Source: Gordonia liuliyuniae
GTDB taxonomy: Bacteria; Actinomycetota; Actinomycetes; Mycobacteriales; Mycobacteriaceae
DNA length: 64,000 nt
Assembly (NCBI RefSeq): GCF_021739025.1
Contig: NZ_JAKKOT010000007.1
Location: 310,001 to 374,000 of the forward strand
Direction of reading: 5' to 3'
Shown: piece after piece, positions 35,502 to 46,400 of the stretch
How the letters are laid out: every line of letters begins with the position of its first letter
Numbering within the stretch: the stretch's first letter is position 1
Made by a program: the position numbers and the translations under genes
Notes under the pieces: generated by a model
Seen by the model: only the letters and a program-made list of their open reading frames with translations
Database searches by the model: none
What the model was told of the DNA's origin: nothing

Positions 35502-36365
35502 ATGGGCATTCAACAACGAATCACGGCGGCAGTCGCGGCGGCGGTCATCGGCGCCGTCTCCCTCACCGCGTGCGGCAACGATGAGGACACGGCGCTGACC
35601 GTCGGGCACGACGGGTCCGCCGCGTCGCGGACCGCGGCGGCGGTGTACGCGGGCGCGTTGGCGCGGACCGGCATCGACGTGCGCAGCACCGCCGACCCGG
35701 CAGCGCAGCCGGACCTGCTCGAGCAGGTCGCTTCGGGGGATCTGGGGTTGTACCCGGCGTTCACCGGCGACCTGTTGGTGCAGTTGACCCCTGCACCGAA
35801 GGCAGTGACCGCCGAGGACGTACTCGCCGACGTCAACCGGTCGCTGCCGCAGAACGTGTCGGTCGGCGATCCGGCGCTCGTCTCGGACCGGTGGCAGATC
35901 CTCGCGCCACAGAAGGCGATCGAAGGCGCGGACGTCGAATCGCTCGCCGACTGTGGCAAGTTCCCCGCGGGCCTGCCGCTGGTCGTCACGAAGACGCCGC
36001 CCGTGTCGGTACTGGACGCGGTCGCCGTCTGCCACCACGGCCCGGTGGAGACGGTCGAGACGGCCGATGAACTGGTGACCACGGTCCGCGCCGGCGGTGT
36101 CCTCGGTCTGACGACGGCGCTCGACGCCGCCTCGGTGCCGGATCTGACCGACGTCCAGACCCTCAAGTCCGACGGCGCGCCGATCGCCCAGCAACTCGTT
36201 CCGGTGTACGCGAGCGGGCACCTGGAGAAGCCTCAGCTCAAGGCCCTCAGCCGCGTCGCGGGTGAACTGACCACAGCGGACCTCGCGCAGATGGTGCGCG
36301 AGGTCCGCGAGGGCTCCGATCCGCGTGTCGTCGCCGGGCAATGGCTGTCGACACACGGGGCCTAA
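35502..36365 (+). CDS. Glycine betaine/osmoprotectant-type ABC substrate-binding lipoprotein (orphan)
   Basis: A 287-residue lipoprotein from ATG 35502: MGIQQRITAAVAAAVIGAVSLTAC ends in the lipobox SLTAC (read as a short quote). The rest resembles OpuAC/QAT-type binding proteins (LTVGHDGSAASRTAAAVYAGAL, DLGLYPAFTGDLLVQL, QILAPQKAIEG). A full ABC system would have ATPase and permease genes beside it; none is here, so it is an orphan or works with genes elsewhere. The reading frame is open upstream into the marC-like remnant, but the signal peptide fixes the start. Confidence 0.78.
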   Translation: MGIQQRITAAVAAAVIGAVSLTACGNDEDTALTVGHDGSAASRTAAAVYAGALARTGIDVRSTADPAAQPDLLEQVASGDLGLYPAFTGDLLVQLTPAPKAVTAEDVLADVNRSLPQNVSVGDPALVSDRWQILAPQKAIEGADVESLADCGKFPAGLPLVVTKTPPVSVLDAVAVCHHGPVETVETADELVTTVRAGGVLGLTTALDAASVPDLTDVQTLKSDGAPIAQQLVPVYASGHLEKPQLKALSRVAGELTTADLAQMVREVREGSDPRVVAGQWLSTHGA

Positions 36366-36375
36366 TCCTTCCGCT

Positions 36376-37209
36376 CTACTTCCCGAACTTGTTCAGCGCC
36401 CAGCCGGTGACGTTCGCGCTGATGCCCTGGTACTTCGACGCGACCAGACGCACCGACAGGTCGAGGAATTTCGCGTCGGCGCCGACGAGGACGCGGGCCT
36501 GGTTGCGCTCGACAGCCTTGATGATGATCTCGGCGGCCTTCTCCGAGCTGGTGTTCGCCAAGTACTTATCGAACAGAGCCGCGGTGGCCTTCTGGTCGTG
36601 GTCGCCCGAGGTGGTCGCGTTGCGCGCGATCGCGGTCTTGATGCCACCGGGGTGCACACAGGTCACCTTGACCGGGTGCTTCGCGATGATCATCTCCTGG
36701 TTGAGGGCCTCGGTGAATCCGCGGACGGCGAACTTCGCCGAATTGTAGGCGGCCTGACCGGGCTCGGCGAGGAGGCCGAACAGCGACGACGTGTTCACGA
36801 TGTGACCGTCGCCCGACGCGATGATGTACGGCAGGAACGCCTTGGTTCCGTTGACGACACCCCAGTAGTCGACGTCCATCACACGCTCGATGTCTTTGAA
36901 CTCGGTGTGCTCCACTTCGCCGTGGTGCGCGATCCCCGCATTGTTGAAGATGGCGTTCACGGTGCCGTAGTGGGCGGCGACGGTGTCGGCGTACTCGAGG
37001 AATGCTTCCCGCTCGGCGACGTTCAGGATCTGTGAATGAACCTGCGCGCCAGTCTCTTTCACCAGACGCTCGGTTTCGGCGAGGCCGTCCGGGTTCATGT
37101 CCGAGATGGCGAGCTTGGCGCCGCGACGACCGAGCTGAACGGCCAGGTCGCGGCCCATGCCCGAGCCTGCGCCGGTGATGACGATGACCTTGTTGCGGAA
37201 GTCTTTCAC
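36376..37209 (-). CDS. Short-chain dehydrogenase/reductase
   Basis: A 277-residue classical SDR. The NAD(P) motif is VITGAGSGMGRDLA, the structural motif NNAG, and the catalytic set is Asn, Ser (NTSSLFG), Tyr and Lys (AAYNSAKFAVRG). Asp in AISDMNPDG after strand two suggests NAD rather than NADP. GTG 37209 has AAGGA 6 bases upstream. It follows the flavin monooxygenase gene by 53 bases on the same strand, so an alcohol or ketone pathway shared by both is likely. The counterpart in M. tuberculosis is probably Rv1245c. Confidence 0.9.
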   Translation of the reverse strand: MKDFRNKVIVITGAGSGMGRDLAVQLGRRGAKLAISDMNPDGLAETERLVKETGAQVHSQILNVAEREAFLEYADTVAAHYGTVNAIFNNAGIAHHGEVEHTEFKDIERVMDVDYWGVVNGTKAFLPYIIASGDGHIVNTSSLFGLLAEPGQAAYNSAKFAVRGFTEALNQEMIIAKHPVKVTCVHPGGIKTAIARNATTSGDHDQKATAALFDKYLANTSSEKAAEIIIKAVERNQARVLVGADAKFLDLSVRLVASKYQGISANVTGWALNKFGK

Positions 37210-37262
37210 GAGTGTCCTTCTGTTCAGATGTGGTGGATTTCGGCGGCGTCCGTGCGCGAGGC

Positions 37263-38777
37263 TCAGGCGCCTGCTGCCGGGGTCAAGTCGCTGGACTCGA
37301 CGCGGGGCGTCACGTCGTACGCCGCGACGTCGAACGCACGTGTCTTGTTGCGGAAGGTGAACGTGAAGCCCGGCCACAACGAGGTGATCTTGCCGTTCGC
37401 GTCCTTGTACCAGGACGCGCAGCCGCCGGTCTCCCAGACGCTGTTGCGCAGCGAGTGCTGCAGTTCGTCGTTGTATCGGTCCTGTGCTTCGAGTTTGACC
37501 TCGGTGCGCCCGATCCCGGCCTCGCGCGTCTTGCGGATGTAGTCGACGAGATAGTTCAGCTGCGACTCGATCATGTACACCATCGACGTGTGACCGAGGC
37601 CCGTCGACGGTCCGACCAACAGCATCAGGTTCGGGAAGCCATGGACGAACGAGCCCTTGTAGGCCTGCATGCCGTCGGCAGCCCAGACCTGTGCCAGGCT
37701 CTTGCCGCCGACGCCGCGGATCGACTCGAACGCGGGGGAGTCGGTGACGTGGAAGCCGGTCGCCACCACGATCACGTCGACGTCGCGCGCGGTGCCGTCC
37801 GCGGTGACGACGCCGGTCTCGGTGACCTCGGCGATGCCGTCGGTCACCAGATCGACGTTCGGTCGGTCGAGCGTCGGGTACCACTCGTTCGACTTCAGAA
37901 TGCGTTTGCATCCGACGGCGAACGTCGGGGTCACGGCCTTGCGGAGCTCCGGGTTCCGGATGCCGCGGAAGATGTTGGCGCGGCAGATCGCCTCGACGGG
38001 CTTGAGGGCCTTCGGCGCGAACGTCATGCCCGCGGCGACGCTCTCGTTCGCGGTGTAGATGGTGCCGCGGATCAGGTTCTGCAGACCGGGCACGTGCTTG
38101 AACGCCCAGTTCTCGACGCTCAAGTAGGGGCGCTCGTTACGCGGGATGATCCACGGTGCGGTGCGCTGGTAGACGTCCATGTGACCGACGGTCTTGCCGA
38201 GCTCGGGCACCACCTGGATGGCGGACGCGCCAGTGCCGATGACGGCGACGCGCTTACCCGCGAAGTCGTAGTCGGTGTCCCAGCGCGCGGTGTGCACGAT
38301 GGTGCCGCCGAATCGGTCGATGCCCTTGATGTCGGGCAGGTTCGGCTCGCACAGGGGGCCGATGCCGCCGACGACGATGCCCGCGCGGACGGTGACGGTC
38401 TCGCCGTTCCGCTCGGCCCGCACGGTCCAGCGGGATTCGTCGTCGTTCCAGTCCACGTCGGTGACGTCGGTGCCGAACCAGGTCCGGTCGGCGATGCGGT
38501 GCTCGTCGGCCACGGCGTTGATGTAGCGGTGGATCTCCGGTTGGTGGGAGTACGACCGGCTCCAGTCGGGGTTCTGTGCGAACGAGTACGAGTACAGGTG
38601 CGACGGTACATCGCACGCAGCGCCCGGGTACACGTTGTCCCGCCACGTGCCGCCGAAGTCGCTGCCGCGATCGAGGAGGAGGTAGTCGTCGTGTCCTGAC
38701 TGGGCGAGCTTGATGGCCGCACCCAGACCGGAGAACCCGGCGCCAATGATCACGATCTCTACATCATGCGTTGTCAT
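37263..38777 (-). CDS. Flavin-containing (Baeyer-Villiger type) monooxygenase
   Basis: A 504-residue FAD/NADPH enzyme. The FAD site is IVIIGAGFSGLGAAI, the NADPH site is VAVIGTGASAIQVVPEL, and between them FGGTIVHTARWD fits the FxGxxxHxxxW fingerprint of Baeyer-Villiger monooxygenases. GGTWRDNVYPGAACD is the usual FAD pyrophosphate segment. These enzymes insert oxygen into ketones or oxidise heteroatoms. ATG 38777 starts the conserved part. It is divergent from a TetR gene with two clear operator-like sites between, and is followed by an SDR that could supply the ketone. Confidence 0.93.
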   Translation of the reverse strand: MTTHDVEIVIIGAGFSGLGAAIKLAQSGHDDYLLLDRGSDFGGTWRDNVYPGAACDVPSHLYSYSFAQNPDWSRSYSHQPEIHRYINAVADEHRIADRTWFGTDVTDVDWNDDESRWTVRAERNGETVTVRAGIVVGGIGPLCEPNLPDIKGIDRFGGTIVHTARWDTDYDFAGKRVAVIGTGASAIQVVPELGKTVGHMDVYQRTAPWIIPRNERPYLSVENWAFKHVPGLQNLIRGTIYTANESVAAGMTFAPKALKPVEAICRANIFRGIRNPELRKAVTPTFAVGCKRILKSNEWYPTLDRPNVDLVTDGIAEVTETGVVTADGTARDVDVIVVATGFHVTDSPAFESIRGVGGKSLAQVWAADGMQAYKGSFVHGFPNLMLLVGPSTGLGHTSMVYMIESQLNYLVDYIRKTREAGIGRTEVKLEAQDRYNDELQHSLRNSVWETGGCASWYKDANGKITSLWPGFTFTFRNKTRAFDVAAYDVTPRVESSDLTPAAGA

Positions 38778-38798
38778 GGTCTCCACGATAAGACGTTG

Positions 38799-38835
38799 TT
38801 GAATGTGAGTCAATAGCCAATTGAACGAAGGTCAA
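38799..38835. promoter_or_regulatory. Two TTGA-N7-TCAA palindromic sites 22 bp apart (candidate TetR operators)
   Basis: TTGAATGTGAGTCAA at 38799-38813 and TTGAACGAAGGTCAA at 38821-38835 share outer half-sites and the following TAG/AAT context. Their starts are 22 bases apart, two helical turns, so dimers would bind on the same face. They lie in the 78-base divergent gap between the monooxygenase and its TetR gene. Confidence 0.65.
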
Positions 38836-38855
38836 TAGTGGCCTAGGGTGGAGCC

Positions 38856-39455
38856 ATGACGTCATCGAGAACGCGCATGAGCCCGGATGCGAGGCGTCGC
38901 CAGCTCATCGATCTCGGCGTCGCGATGGCGGGGGAGCAGCCATTGGAGTCGATCACCATCGAATCCGTGGCCGAGGCGGCGGGTGTGTCGAAGGGCCTGA
39001 TCTTCCACTACTTCGAGTCGAAGGCCGACTTCCATCTGCAGGTGGTCCGTGAACAGGCGCAGATCATGCTCGATCGGACCATGCCGCGCGAGGACATCAC
39101 CGATGTCCTGGAGGTGCTGCGCTCCTCGGTCGCCGCCTACGTCGACTACGTCTCCGACAACGGGCGGGGCTTCATCGGTGTCATACGCGGCGCGACGAGC
39201 GCGGATCCGGAGATCCGCGACGTCGCCGACAGCACGCGCGCGGCCATGTCCGAACGCATCCTCAAGCGGGCGCCCGAACTGGGCATCGAGCGGTCGCCTG
39301 CGATCGAGCTCGCCGTGGCGGGCTGGATCGCGTTCGTCGAGGAGACTCTTGTCCGCTGGCTCGCCGACCCCGCCGTGACCCGGGAACAACTCATTGCGAT
39401 CCTCGTCGCGGCACTCCCGCTGCTCGCCGGTCTCGTGGGCGAGGCTGCCGGGTAG
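38856..39455 (+). CDS. TetR-family regulator of the divergent monooxygenase
   Basis: A 199-residue TetR protein with the helix-turn-helix ITIESVAEAAGVSKGLIFHYFESKADFH (residues about 32-60) and a helical effector domain. GGAG precedes ATG 38856. The divergent position with paired palindromes in the gap makes it the likely repressor of the monooxygenase-SDR operon and of itself. Its ligand would then be a substrate of that pathway. Confidence 0.9.
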   Translation: MTSSRTRMSPDARRRQLIDLGVAMAGEQPLESITIESVAEAAGVSKGLIFHYFESKADFHLQVVREQAQIMLDRTMPREDITDVLEVLRSSVAAYVDYVSDNGRGFIGVIRGATSADPEIRDVADSTRAAMSERILKRAPELGIERSPAIELAVAGWIAFVEETLVRWLADPAVTREQLIAILVAALPLLAGLVGEAAG

Positions 39456-39461
39456 CCCGAC

Positions 39462-39509
39462 CGATACGAAACAGGCCCGATACGAAACAGGCCCGATACG
39501 AAAGAGCCC
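39462..39509. repeat. Three 16-bp tandem units after the TetR gene
   Basis: Units at 39462, 39478 and 39494 follow CCGATACGAAACAGGC; the third ends in GAGCC and merges into the left arm of the terminator. The array begins 7 bases after the TetR stop. Confidence 0.85.
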
Positions 39510-39543
39510 GGCCCCTCCGCATCGCGGAGAGCCCGGGCTCTTC
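39503..39543. terminator. Bidirectional terminator between TetR and kgd
   Basis: AAGAGCCCGG (39503-39512) pairs with CCGGGCTCTT (39534-39543), with an inner stem CTCCGC/GCGGAG around ATC. It sits between convergent genes and is flanked by A and T bases on both sides, so it can serve both transcripts. Confidence 0.8.
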
Positions 39544-39555
39544 TCGGGTATCGGC

Positions 39556-42500
39556 CTACTCGAACGCGGCGTCGACGATCTCCGCCTGCTCGACGGCGTG
39601 CACCTTGCTCATGCCCGACGACGGCGCGGACATCGGGCGACGCGAGATGCGACGAAGATTTCGCAGAGCGGGGACCAGTTCAGGCAGCCACAGGCCGAGG
39701 AACGGCCACGGACCCTGGTTGGCGGGCTCTTCCTGGACCCACGCGAAGTCGGTCGCATTCGGGTACTGCTCCAGTGTGCGCGCCAGACGGTGGTGCGGGA
39801 CCGGGTACAGCTGCTCGACGCGGACGATCGCGACGTCGTCTCGGCCACCCTTCTCCCGCTGCGCGGCCAACTCGTAGTACAACTTGCCGCTTACCAGCAG
39901 GACCCGCTTGACAGCTGCGCGGTCGGCGCCGTCCTTCGCGAAATGCGGGTCGTCGATGACCGACTGGAACTTGCCCTCGGTGAAGTCCTCGATCGGGGAG
40001 ACCACTGCCTTGTTGCGCAGCATCGACTTCGGCGTGAACACCACCAATGGACGGCTGATGCCGTCGTGGACGTGGCGACGCAGCAGGTGGAAGTAGCTCG
40101 CGGGCGTCGACGGAAGTGCGACAGTCATCGAACCCTCGGCGCACAGCTGCAGGAAACGCTCGATACGGCCCGACGTGTGGTCGGGCCCCTGGCCCTCGTG
40201 GCCGTGCGGCAGCAGCAGGACGACGTCGCTGCGCTGACCCCACTTGGCCTCGCCCGAACTGATGAACTCGTCGATGATCGACTGCGCACCGTTGACGAAG
40301 TCGCCGAACTGCGCCTCCCACAGGACGAGCGCGTCCGGGTTCGCGACGGCGTAGCCGTACTCGAAGCCGAGGACCGCGAACTCCGACAGCGGTGAGTCGT
40401 ACACGAGGAAACGGCCGGTCGCGTCGTCGCCCAGGTGATTCAGCGGCGTGTACTCCGAGCCGTTGTCCCGGTCGATGAGCACCGAGTGGCGCTGCGTGAA
40501 CGTGCCGCGGCGTGAGTCCTGGCCCGACAGGCGGACAGTGGTCCCCTCCTGGACGAGCGAACCGAACGCCATCAGCTCGGCGAACGACCAGTCGACGTCG
40601 CCCTTGGTCGTCATCTCGCGGCGACGCTTGATGACCGGCTTGACGCGCTGGTGGGCGGCGAAGCCGTCCGGCAGGTTGACGAACGCGTCCCCGATCTCCT
40701 GCAGGCGGTTCTGAGGAACGGCGGTGACGAGCTTGGTGCGGAGCGTCTGCTCGCCCTCGACGGAGGGCGAAGCCTCCGGCGTGAACCGATCAAGCTCCTT
40801 GACTTCGACGAACACGCGCTCCAGCTGGCCCTGGTAGTCGCGCAGCGCATCCTCGGCCTCCTTGGTGGAGATGTCACCACGGCCGATCAGAGCTTCGGTG
40901 TAGCTCTTGCGGACGCTGCGAATGTTGTCGATCACGTCGTACATGGCCGGCTGGGTCATCGACGGGTCGTCGCCCTCGTTGTGGCCGCGGCGGCGGTAGC
41001 AGACGAGGTCGATGACGACGTCGCGGTTGAACGCCTCGCGGTAGTCGACGGCGAGCTTGGCGGCCCACACGCAGGCTTCCGGGTCGTCACCGTTGACGTG
41101 CAGCACGGGTGCGCCGATCATCTTGGCGACGTCGGTGCAGTACTGCGTCGACCGCGAGTACTCGGGGGCGGTGGTGAAACCGACCTGGTTGTTGACGACG
41201 ATGTGGATGGTGCCGCCGGTGCGGTAGCCGTTCAGCATCGACATGTTGAGCGTCTCGGCCACCACGCCCTGGCCGGCGAACGCGGCGTCGCCGTGCAGCA
41301 TGAGCGGGAGGATCTTGAACTGCTGCGACTCGTCGAGCAGATCCTGCTTGGCGCGGACGATGCCTTCCAGAACCGGGTCGACTGCTTCGAGGTGGCTCGG
41401 GTTCGCGGTCAGCGAGACGTTGATCTCGTTGTCGCCGAACATCTGGTAGTAGGTGCCCTCGGCGCCCAAGTGGTACTTGACGTCGCCGGAACCGTGGGTC
41501 TGGGCCTGGCCGAGGTTGCCCTCGAACTCGGTGAAGATCTTCGAGTACGGCTTGCCGACGATGTTGGCGAGGACGTTGAGGCGGCCGCGGTGCGGCATGC
41601 CGATGACGACTTCCTGCACGTTGTGGTCGGCGGACCGGTCGATGACCGAGTCCATCATCGGGATGACAGTCTCGGCGCCTTCCAGCGAGAAGCGCTTCTG
41701 ACCGACGTACTTGGTGGCCAGGAACGTCTCGAAGGCCTCAGCGGCGTTGAGCTTGCTCAGAATGTACTTCTGCTCGGCGACCGGCGGCTTGACGTGCTTG
41801 ATCTCGACGCGTTCCTGCATCCAGCGCTGCTGCTCGGGATCGAGGATGTGCGTGTACTCGACGCCGATGTGACGGCAGTAGGCGTCACGCAGCACCGACA
41901 GGACGTCGCGCAACTTCATCTTGTCCTGGCCGTGGAAGCCGCCGACGGTGAACGTGCGGTCGAGATCCCACAGGGTCAGGTTGTAGTTGAGGACGTCCAG
42001 GTCGGGGTGGGACGCGCGAGCGTCGGAGTCCATCGCGAGCGGATCGGTGTCGGCCATGAGGTGACCGCGACTGCGGTAGGCGGCGATCAGCTCGAGGACG
42101 CGCGTGTTCTTGTCGACGATGCCCGCGGGCAGGTCGCGACGCCAGCGGATGGGCTCGTACGGGACGTGCATCGACGTGAAGATCTCGTCGTAGAACGCGT
42201 CGTCGAGCAGCAGGTTGTGGATGGTGCGCAGGAAGTCGCCCGACTCCGCGCCCTGGATGATCCGGTGATCGTACGTCGAGGTCAGGGTCATCAGCTTGCC
42301 GATGCCCATCTCGGCGAGCTGCTCGTCGCTTGCGCCCTGGAACTCGGCCGGGTACTCCATCGCGCCCGCACCGATGATCGCGCCCTGGCTCGGCATCAGA
42401 CGCGGCACCGAGTGCACGGTGCCGATGGTGCCAGGGTTGGTCAGCGAGATCGTGACGCCTGCGAAGTCTGCGGCGCCGAGCTTGCCGTCGCGTGCACGGC

Positions 42501-43284
42501 GGACGATGTCCTCGTATGCGGCGACGAAGCCGGCGAAGTCGAGGGTGTCGCAGTTCTTGATCGCGGCGACGACGAGCGTGCGGGCACCGTTCTTGCCCGG
42601 CAGGTCGATCGCTAGACCGAGGTTCGTGTGCGCGGGCGTGATCACGTTCGGCTTGCCGTCGATGACGCCGAAGTGTCGGTTCATGTTCGGGAACGCCTTG
42701 ACCGCCTGGACGATCGCGTAGCCGAGAATGTGGGTGAAGCTGATCTTGCCGCCGCGGGTGCGGGCCAGATGGTTGTTGACGACGATTCGGTTGTCGATCA
42801 TCGCCTTCGCGGGGATCGCGCGCACGCTCGTCGCGGTCGGGATCTCCAACGACGACGTCATGTTGCGGACGATCGCGGCGGACGGGCCGCGCAAGACCTT
42901 CGCTTCGTCTTCGGCCGGCTCGCTCTGAGATTTCGCGGCGGCAGTCGACCGGCTGGTGCCCGACGCGGCCTTGGTGGCTGCGGCCTCGGTCGTCGTCCGA
43001 GCCGAGGTCGGCGACGGAGTGCGCGAGGGTTCGGTGTCGAGCGTGACGGCCTGCTTGGGGGCGACGATCGGGGTGCCGGGCGCTGCGGTCGCCGGTGCCG
43101 CGGGGGTGGCTGCGGACGCGGCCGGGGGTGATGCCGGCGCGCTGCCGTTGGTCGGACTGTAGTTTTTCAGTACTTCATGCCAGCTCGGATCCACAGAGGA
43201 GGGATCGGTCTTGAACCGCTGGTACATTTCCTCGACCAGCCATTCGTTCTGTCCGTAGTCGGACTCAGAAATCGAACTGCTCAC
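39556..43284 (-). CDS. kgd: Multifunctional 2-oxoglutarate decarboxylase/dehydrogenase (Kgd, E1 with fused E2 catalytic domain)
   Basis: A 1242-residue TCA-cycle enzyme special to mycolata. Residues 1-40 ([19 protein letters not shown]) are the E1 N-terminal helix; a Pro/Ala-rich linker follows; residues about 130-350 are an acyltransferase domain ([37 protein letters not shown]) without a lipoyl domain; the rest is the thiamine E1 part ([35 protein letters not shown]). It works with shared lipoamide dehydrogenase and AceF, and GarA is known to inhibit the mycobacterial enzyme. GTG 43284 is preferred to an upstream TTG because it begins the conserved N-terminus. Confidence 0.95.
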   Translation of the reverse strand: MSSSISESDYGQNEWLVEEMYQRFKTDPSSVDPSWHEVLKNYSPTNGSAPASPPAASAATPAAPATAAPGTPIVAPKQAVTLDTEPSRTPSPTSARTTTEAAATKAASGTSRSTAAAKSQSEPAEDEAKVLRGPSAAIVRNMTSSLEIPTATSVRAIPAKAMIDNRIVVNNHLARTRGGKISFTHILGYAIVQAVKAFPNMNRHFGVIDGKPNVITPAHTNLGLAIDLPGKNGARTLVVAAIKNCDTLDFAGFVAAYEDIVRRARDGKLGAADFAGVTISLTNPGTIGTVHSVPRLMPSQGAIIGAGAMEYPAEFQGASDEQLAEMGIGKLMTLTSTYDHRIIQGAESGDFLRTIHNLLLDDAFYDEIFTSMHVPYEPIRWRRDLPAGIVDKNTRVLELIAAYRSRGHLMADTDPLAMDSDARASHPDLDVLNYNLTLWDLDRTFTVGGFHGQDKMKLRDVLSVLRDAYCRHIGVEYTHILDPEQQRWMQERVEIKHVKPPVAEQKYILSKLNAAEAFETFLATKYVGQKRFSLEGAETVIPMMDSVIDRSADHNVQEVVIGMPHRGRLNVLANIVGKPYSKIFTEFEGNLGQAQTHGSGDVKYHLGAEGTYYQMFGDNEINVSLTANPSHLEAVDPVLEGIVRAKQDLLDESQQFKILPLMLHGDAAFAGQGVVAETLNMSMLNGYRTGGTIHIVVNNQVGFTTAPEYSRSTQYCTDVAKMIGAPVLHVNGDDPEACVWAAKLAVDYREAFNRDVVIDLVCYRRRGHNEGDDPSMTQPAMYDVIDNIRSVRKSYTEALIGRGDISTKEAEDALRDYQGQLERVFVEVKELDRFTPEASPSVEGEQTLRTKLVTAVPQNRLQEIGDAFVNLPDGFAAHQRVKPVIKRRREMTTKGDVDWSFAELMAFGSLVQEGTTVRLSGQDSRRGTFTQRHSVLIDRDNGSEYTPLNHLGDDATGRFLVYDSPLSEFAVLGFEYGYAVANPDALVLWEAQFGDFVNGAQSIIDEFISSGEAKWGQRSDVVLLLPHGHEGQGPDHTSGRIERFLQLCAEGSMTVALPSTPASYFHLLRRHVHDGISRPLVVFTPKSMLRNKAVVSPIEDFTEGKFQSVIDDPHFAKDGADRAAVKRVLLVSGKLYYELAAQREKGGRDDVAIVRVEQLYPVPHHRLARTLEQYPNATDFAWVQEEPANQGPWPFLGLWLPELVPALRNLRRISRRPMSAPSSGMSKVHAVEQAEIVDAAFE

Positions 43285-43436
43285 AGCGTTGTCTCGCCTC
43301 AATTCACCCAGTGCTTTGTCGTGTCACCTGGCTGATCGAGTGCGGCTTGTGGTCGCAAACGCCAGCCAATTAACCAGACTACGCGGCTGTGTCGTTCGTC
43401 GCCGCGTTCAGGTGAGGATGGAGGGGCAGGTCACTC

Positions 43437-46400
43437 TCATGTGCTTGAGATCATAGGTTCGGCCGGGTCGGCGTCTGCTGACAGGCCCGCATCCCAGAGG
43501 CGGCGATACGGTCCGTTCGCCTCGTACAGGCTGTCGTGATCCCCGTATTCGACGATCCGGCCGGCGTCGACGACGGCGATCGCGTCGGCACGCGAAGCGG
43601 TGCCGAGCCGGTGGGCGACGATGACGCTGGTCCGCCGTCTCGCAAGGGCGTCGCCTGCCGCGAGGACCTGGGCTTCAGTGGCCTGATCGAGCGTGGCCGT
43701 CGCCTCGTCGAGGAGGATCAGATCGGGTTCGACGAGTTCGGCGCGCGCCAACGCGATGAGCTGGCGTTGACCGGAAGACAGGCTGCGCCCGCGTTCGGAC
43801 ACGGTGTGCGCCATGCCGCCGGGCAGGGCCGCGATCATCGTCGCGGCGCCGACTCGCCGCGCAGCGTCGGCGATCTGCTCGCGGCTCGCATCCGGCTGAC
43901 CGAACGCGATGTTGTCGGCGACGTCGCCTGCGAACAGGTGGGGCTCCTGCGGGACCACACCCAGACGCGAGCGATACCGGGCGAGTGGGATCTCGCGCAA
44001 GTCGCGGCCGTCCATGCGGACGTGCCCGGACGTCGGGTCGTAGAAGCGGGCGAGGAGTTTCACAATCGTCGACTTGCCTGCACCGGTCGCACCGACGAGT
44101 GCGAGCGAGCTGCCCGGCGGCACCTGGAGGTCGATGTCGGCGAGTGCATCGTCGGCGGCGCCGCGGTAGCGGAAACCGACGTGCTCGAGCGCTACCGCGC
44201 CGTCGAACCCGGTGCGCGTGTCGGCGTCCGCCTGTGCATTGTCGGCGGCGACGATCGATGTCTTCGTGGTGAGCAGATCGCGGATTCGACGCAACCCGAC
44301 CGCGGCCTGCTGGTAGCTGTCGAACACCGTCGTCAATTGCTGCACCGGGCCGAACAGCATCGCCAGGTAGAGGACGAACGCGACGAGCGTGCCCGGCTGC
44401 AGTTGTCCGGATGCGATCTGGTGGGCGCCCACGCCGACGGCGACCGCGGTCGCGAGGTCGGCACAGAACTGGATGAACGGGAAGTACGAGGCGACGGCCC
44501 GCTGCGAGGCCATCCGGGCGCGGTACCAGGCCTGCGATCGCTCGCCGAATGCGGCGACCGCCACCGGGATGTGGTGGTAACCGCGCGTGGTCGACAATCC
44601 TGCGATGTTCTCCTGGAAGTCGGCGTTCACCGCGGAGACGAGTTCTCTGGTGCGGGTGTACGCGGCCGACGAGACGCGCCGGAACCAGACGGTGGCCACC
44701 GCCAGCACCGGGAAGATCGGGAGGATTGCGAGCGCCACCTCCCAGTCGGTGATCACCAGGGCGGCGAGGACCCCGACCAGGGTGAGGAGAGCGACGACCG
44801 CGGACGACAGGCCGGTCTGCAGAAATCCCGACAGGGCATCGACGTCCGTCGTCATACGCGTCATGATGCGGCCGGACAGTTCGCGCTCGTAGTAGTCGAG
44901 ACCCAGCCGCTGCAGGTGCGCGTAACTGCGGATGCGTAGCGAGTAGAGGACGCGTTCGCCCGCGCGGGCGGCGACGATTGTGTTGATCCGTCCGGCGACC
45001 CACGCGAGCGCGACGAGAGCGATGCCGACACCGGTCGCCGTGATGATGACGTCGGTGCTGTCGGCGTCGAGCACGTGTCGTGCGATGGACGGGAAGGCGA
45101 GGCCGACGAGGGTGTCGACGGCGATCGTGCCGATCAACGCGATCAGCAGTACGCGGACCGGCCGAAGGATCTGTGCGAGTCCGAACGTCGGGCGTTCGGC
45201 TCGCGCGGCGGCCTCGTCGACGTGCGGGGACTCGTCGGCAGGCGGAAGTGCCGCGACGGCCGCTTCGATCTCGGGGGTGGCGGGCATCGCCCCGAGCGCC
45301 CCCGACATCGGGCCGCCCGCGGAACGCCGTCCGACCGCGGCGGAGACCGGCGGTTCGCCGACGCGGCGGCCGCCGGACGCCGGGACGGCTCCACCGGGCC
45401 ACAGCTGGTCGACCGACAGGGCGAGCTGCCGGTCCAATTCGAGGTGCGGGGCGGCCTCGGGGCCCGCGGGGGACATCAACCGGTTGAACTCGGTGCTGCG
45501 CGCCGCCAGTTCGTCGGCGGTGCCGATGTCGGTGATGCGCCCGTCCTGCAGGACCGCGACCCGGTCCGCGATCGTGAGCGTCGACGATCGGTGCGCGAGC
45601 ACGAGCATGGTGGCGCCGTCGTCGCGCAGACGGCGCAGAATCCGTGACTCGGTGAGCGCGTCGACGGCGGACGTCGCGTCGTCGAGGACCAGGACGCGGG
45701 TGTCGGCGTGGAGGGCGCGGGCCAGCGCGACGCGTTGACGCTGGCCGCCGGACAGGGTGAGGCCGCGTTCGCCGACTGTCGAGTCGAAGCCGTTGTCGAG
45801 GGCGGTGGCGAAGTCGGCTGCAGCGGCGCGCGCCGCGGATTCGACAGCCTGCCGGTCGGCGGGCGACTCCGGTTCGGGCCCGAGGGCGATGTTGGCGGCG
45901 ATGGTGTCCGAATAGAGGAACGGTTCGTCGTCCACTACGGCGAGAGCGTCGGCGAGGGCATCGGGGTGTAGGTCGCCGATCTCGGCCCGGCCCGATGCGC
46001 CGGTTAGCGACACCGACCCGGTGGACGGCCGGTACACGCCCGCGAGCAGGTGGGCGAGCGTCGACTTGCCCGATCCGGGGCCGCCGATGACGGCGACGCA
46101 TTCACCTGGCGCGATCGAGAGGTCGAGGCCGTCGAGGACGGGCGTGTCGTCGTAGGCGAATCCGACGTCGTCGAAGTCGATGCCGAGCGGCCCGTCGGGT
46201 GCGGTCACGGCCGACTCGAACGCCGTATCGCGCGGATGTGAAATCACGTCGTAGACACGGGTGACCGACGCCTTGGCGAGCTGCGCGTTCACGACGAGGT
46301 TGGTGAGCACGCGCGCCAGACCGGTCATTGTCGCGAGGTAGGTGGAGAACGCGAGGAAGGTACCTGCGGTGATGGTCCCGCGCAGGGTGAGCCAGCCGCC

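Noticed and set aside
40651..42615. 654-codon open frame opposite kgd
   Set aside because: It is the antisense frame of a highly conserved gene in GC-rich DNA; composition is Val/Asp/Arg-rich without any domain, and the kgd motifs on the other strand are unmistakable.
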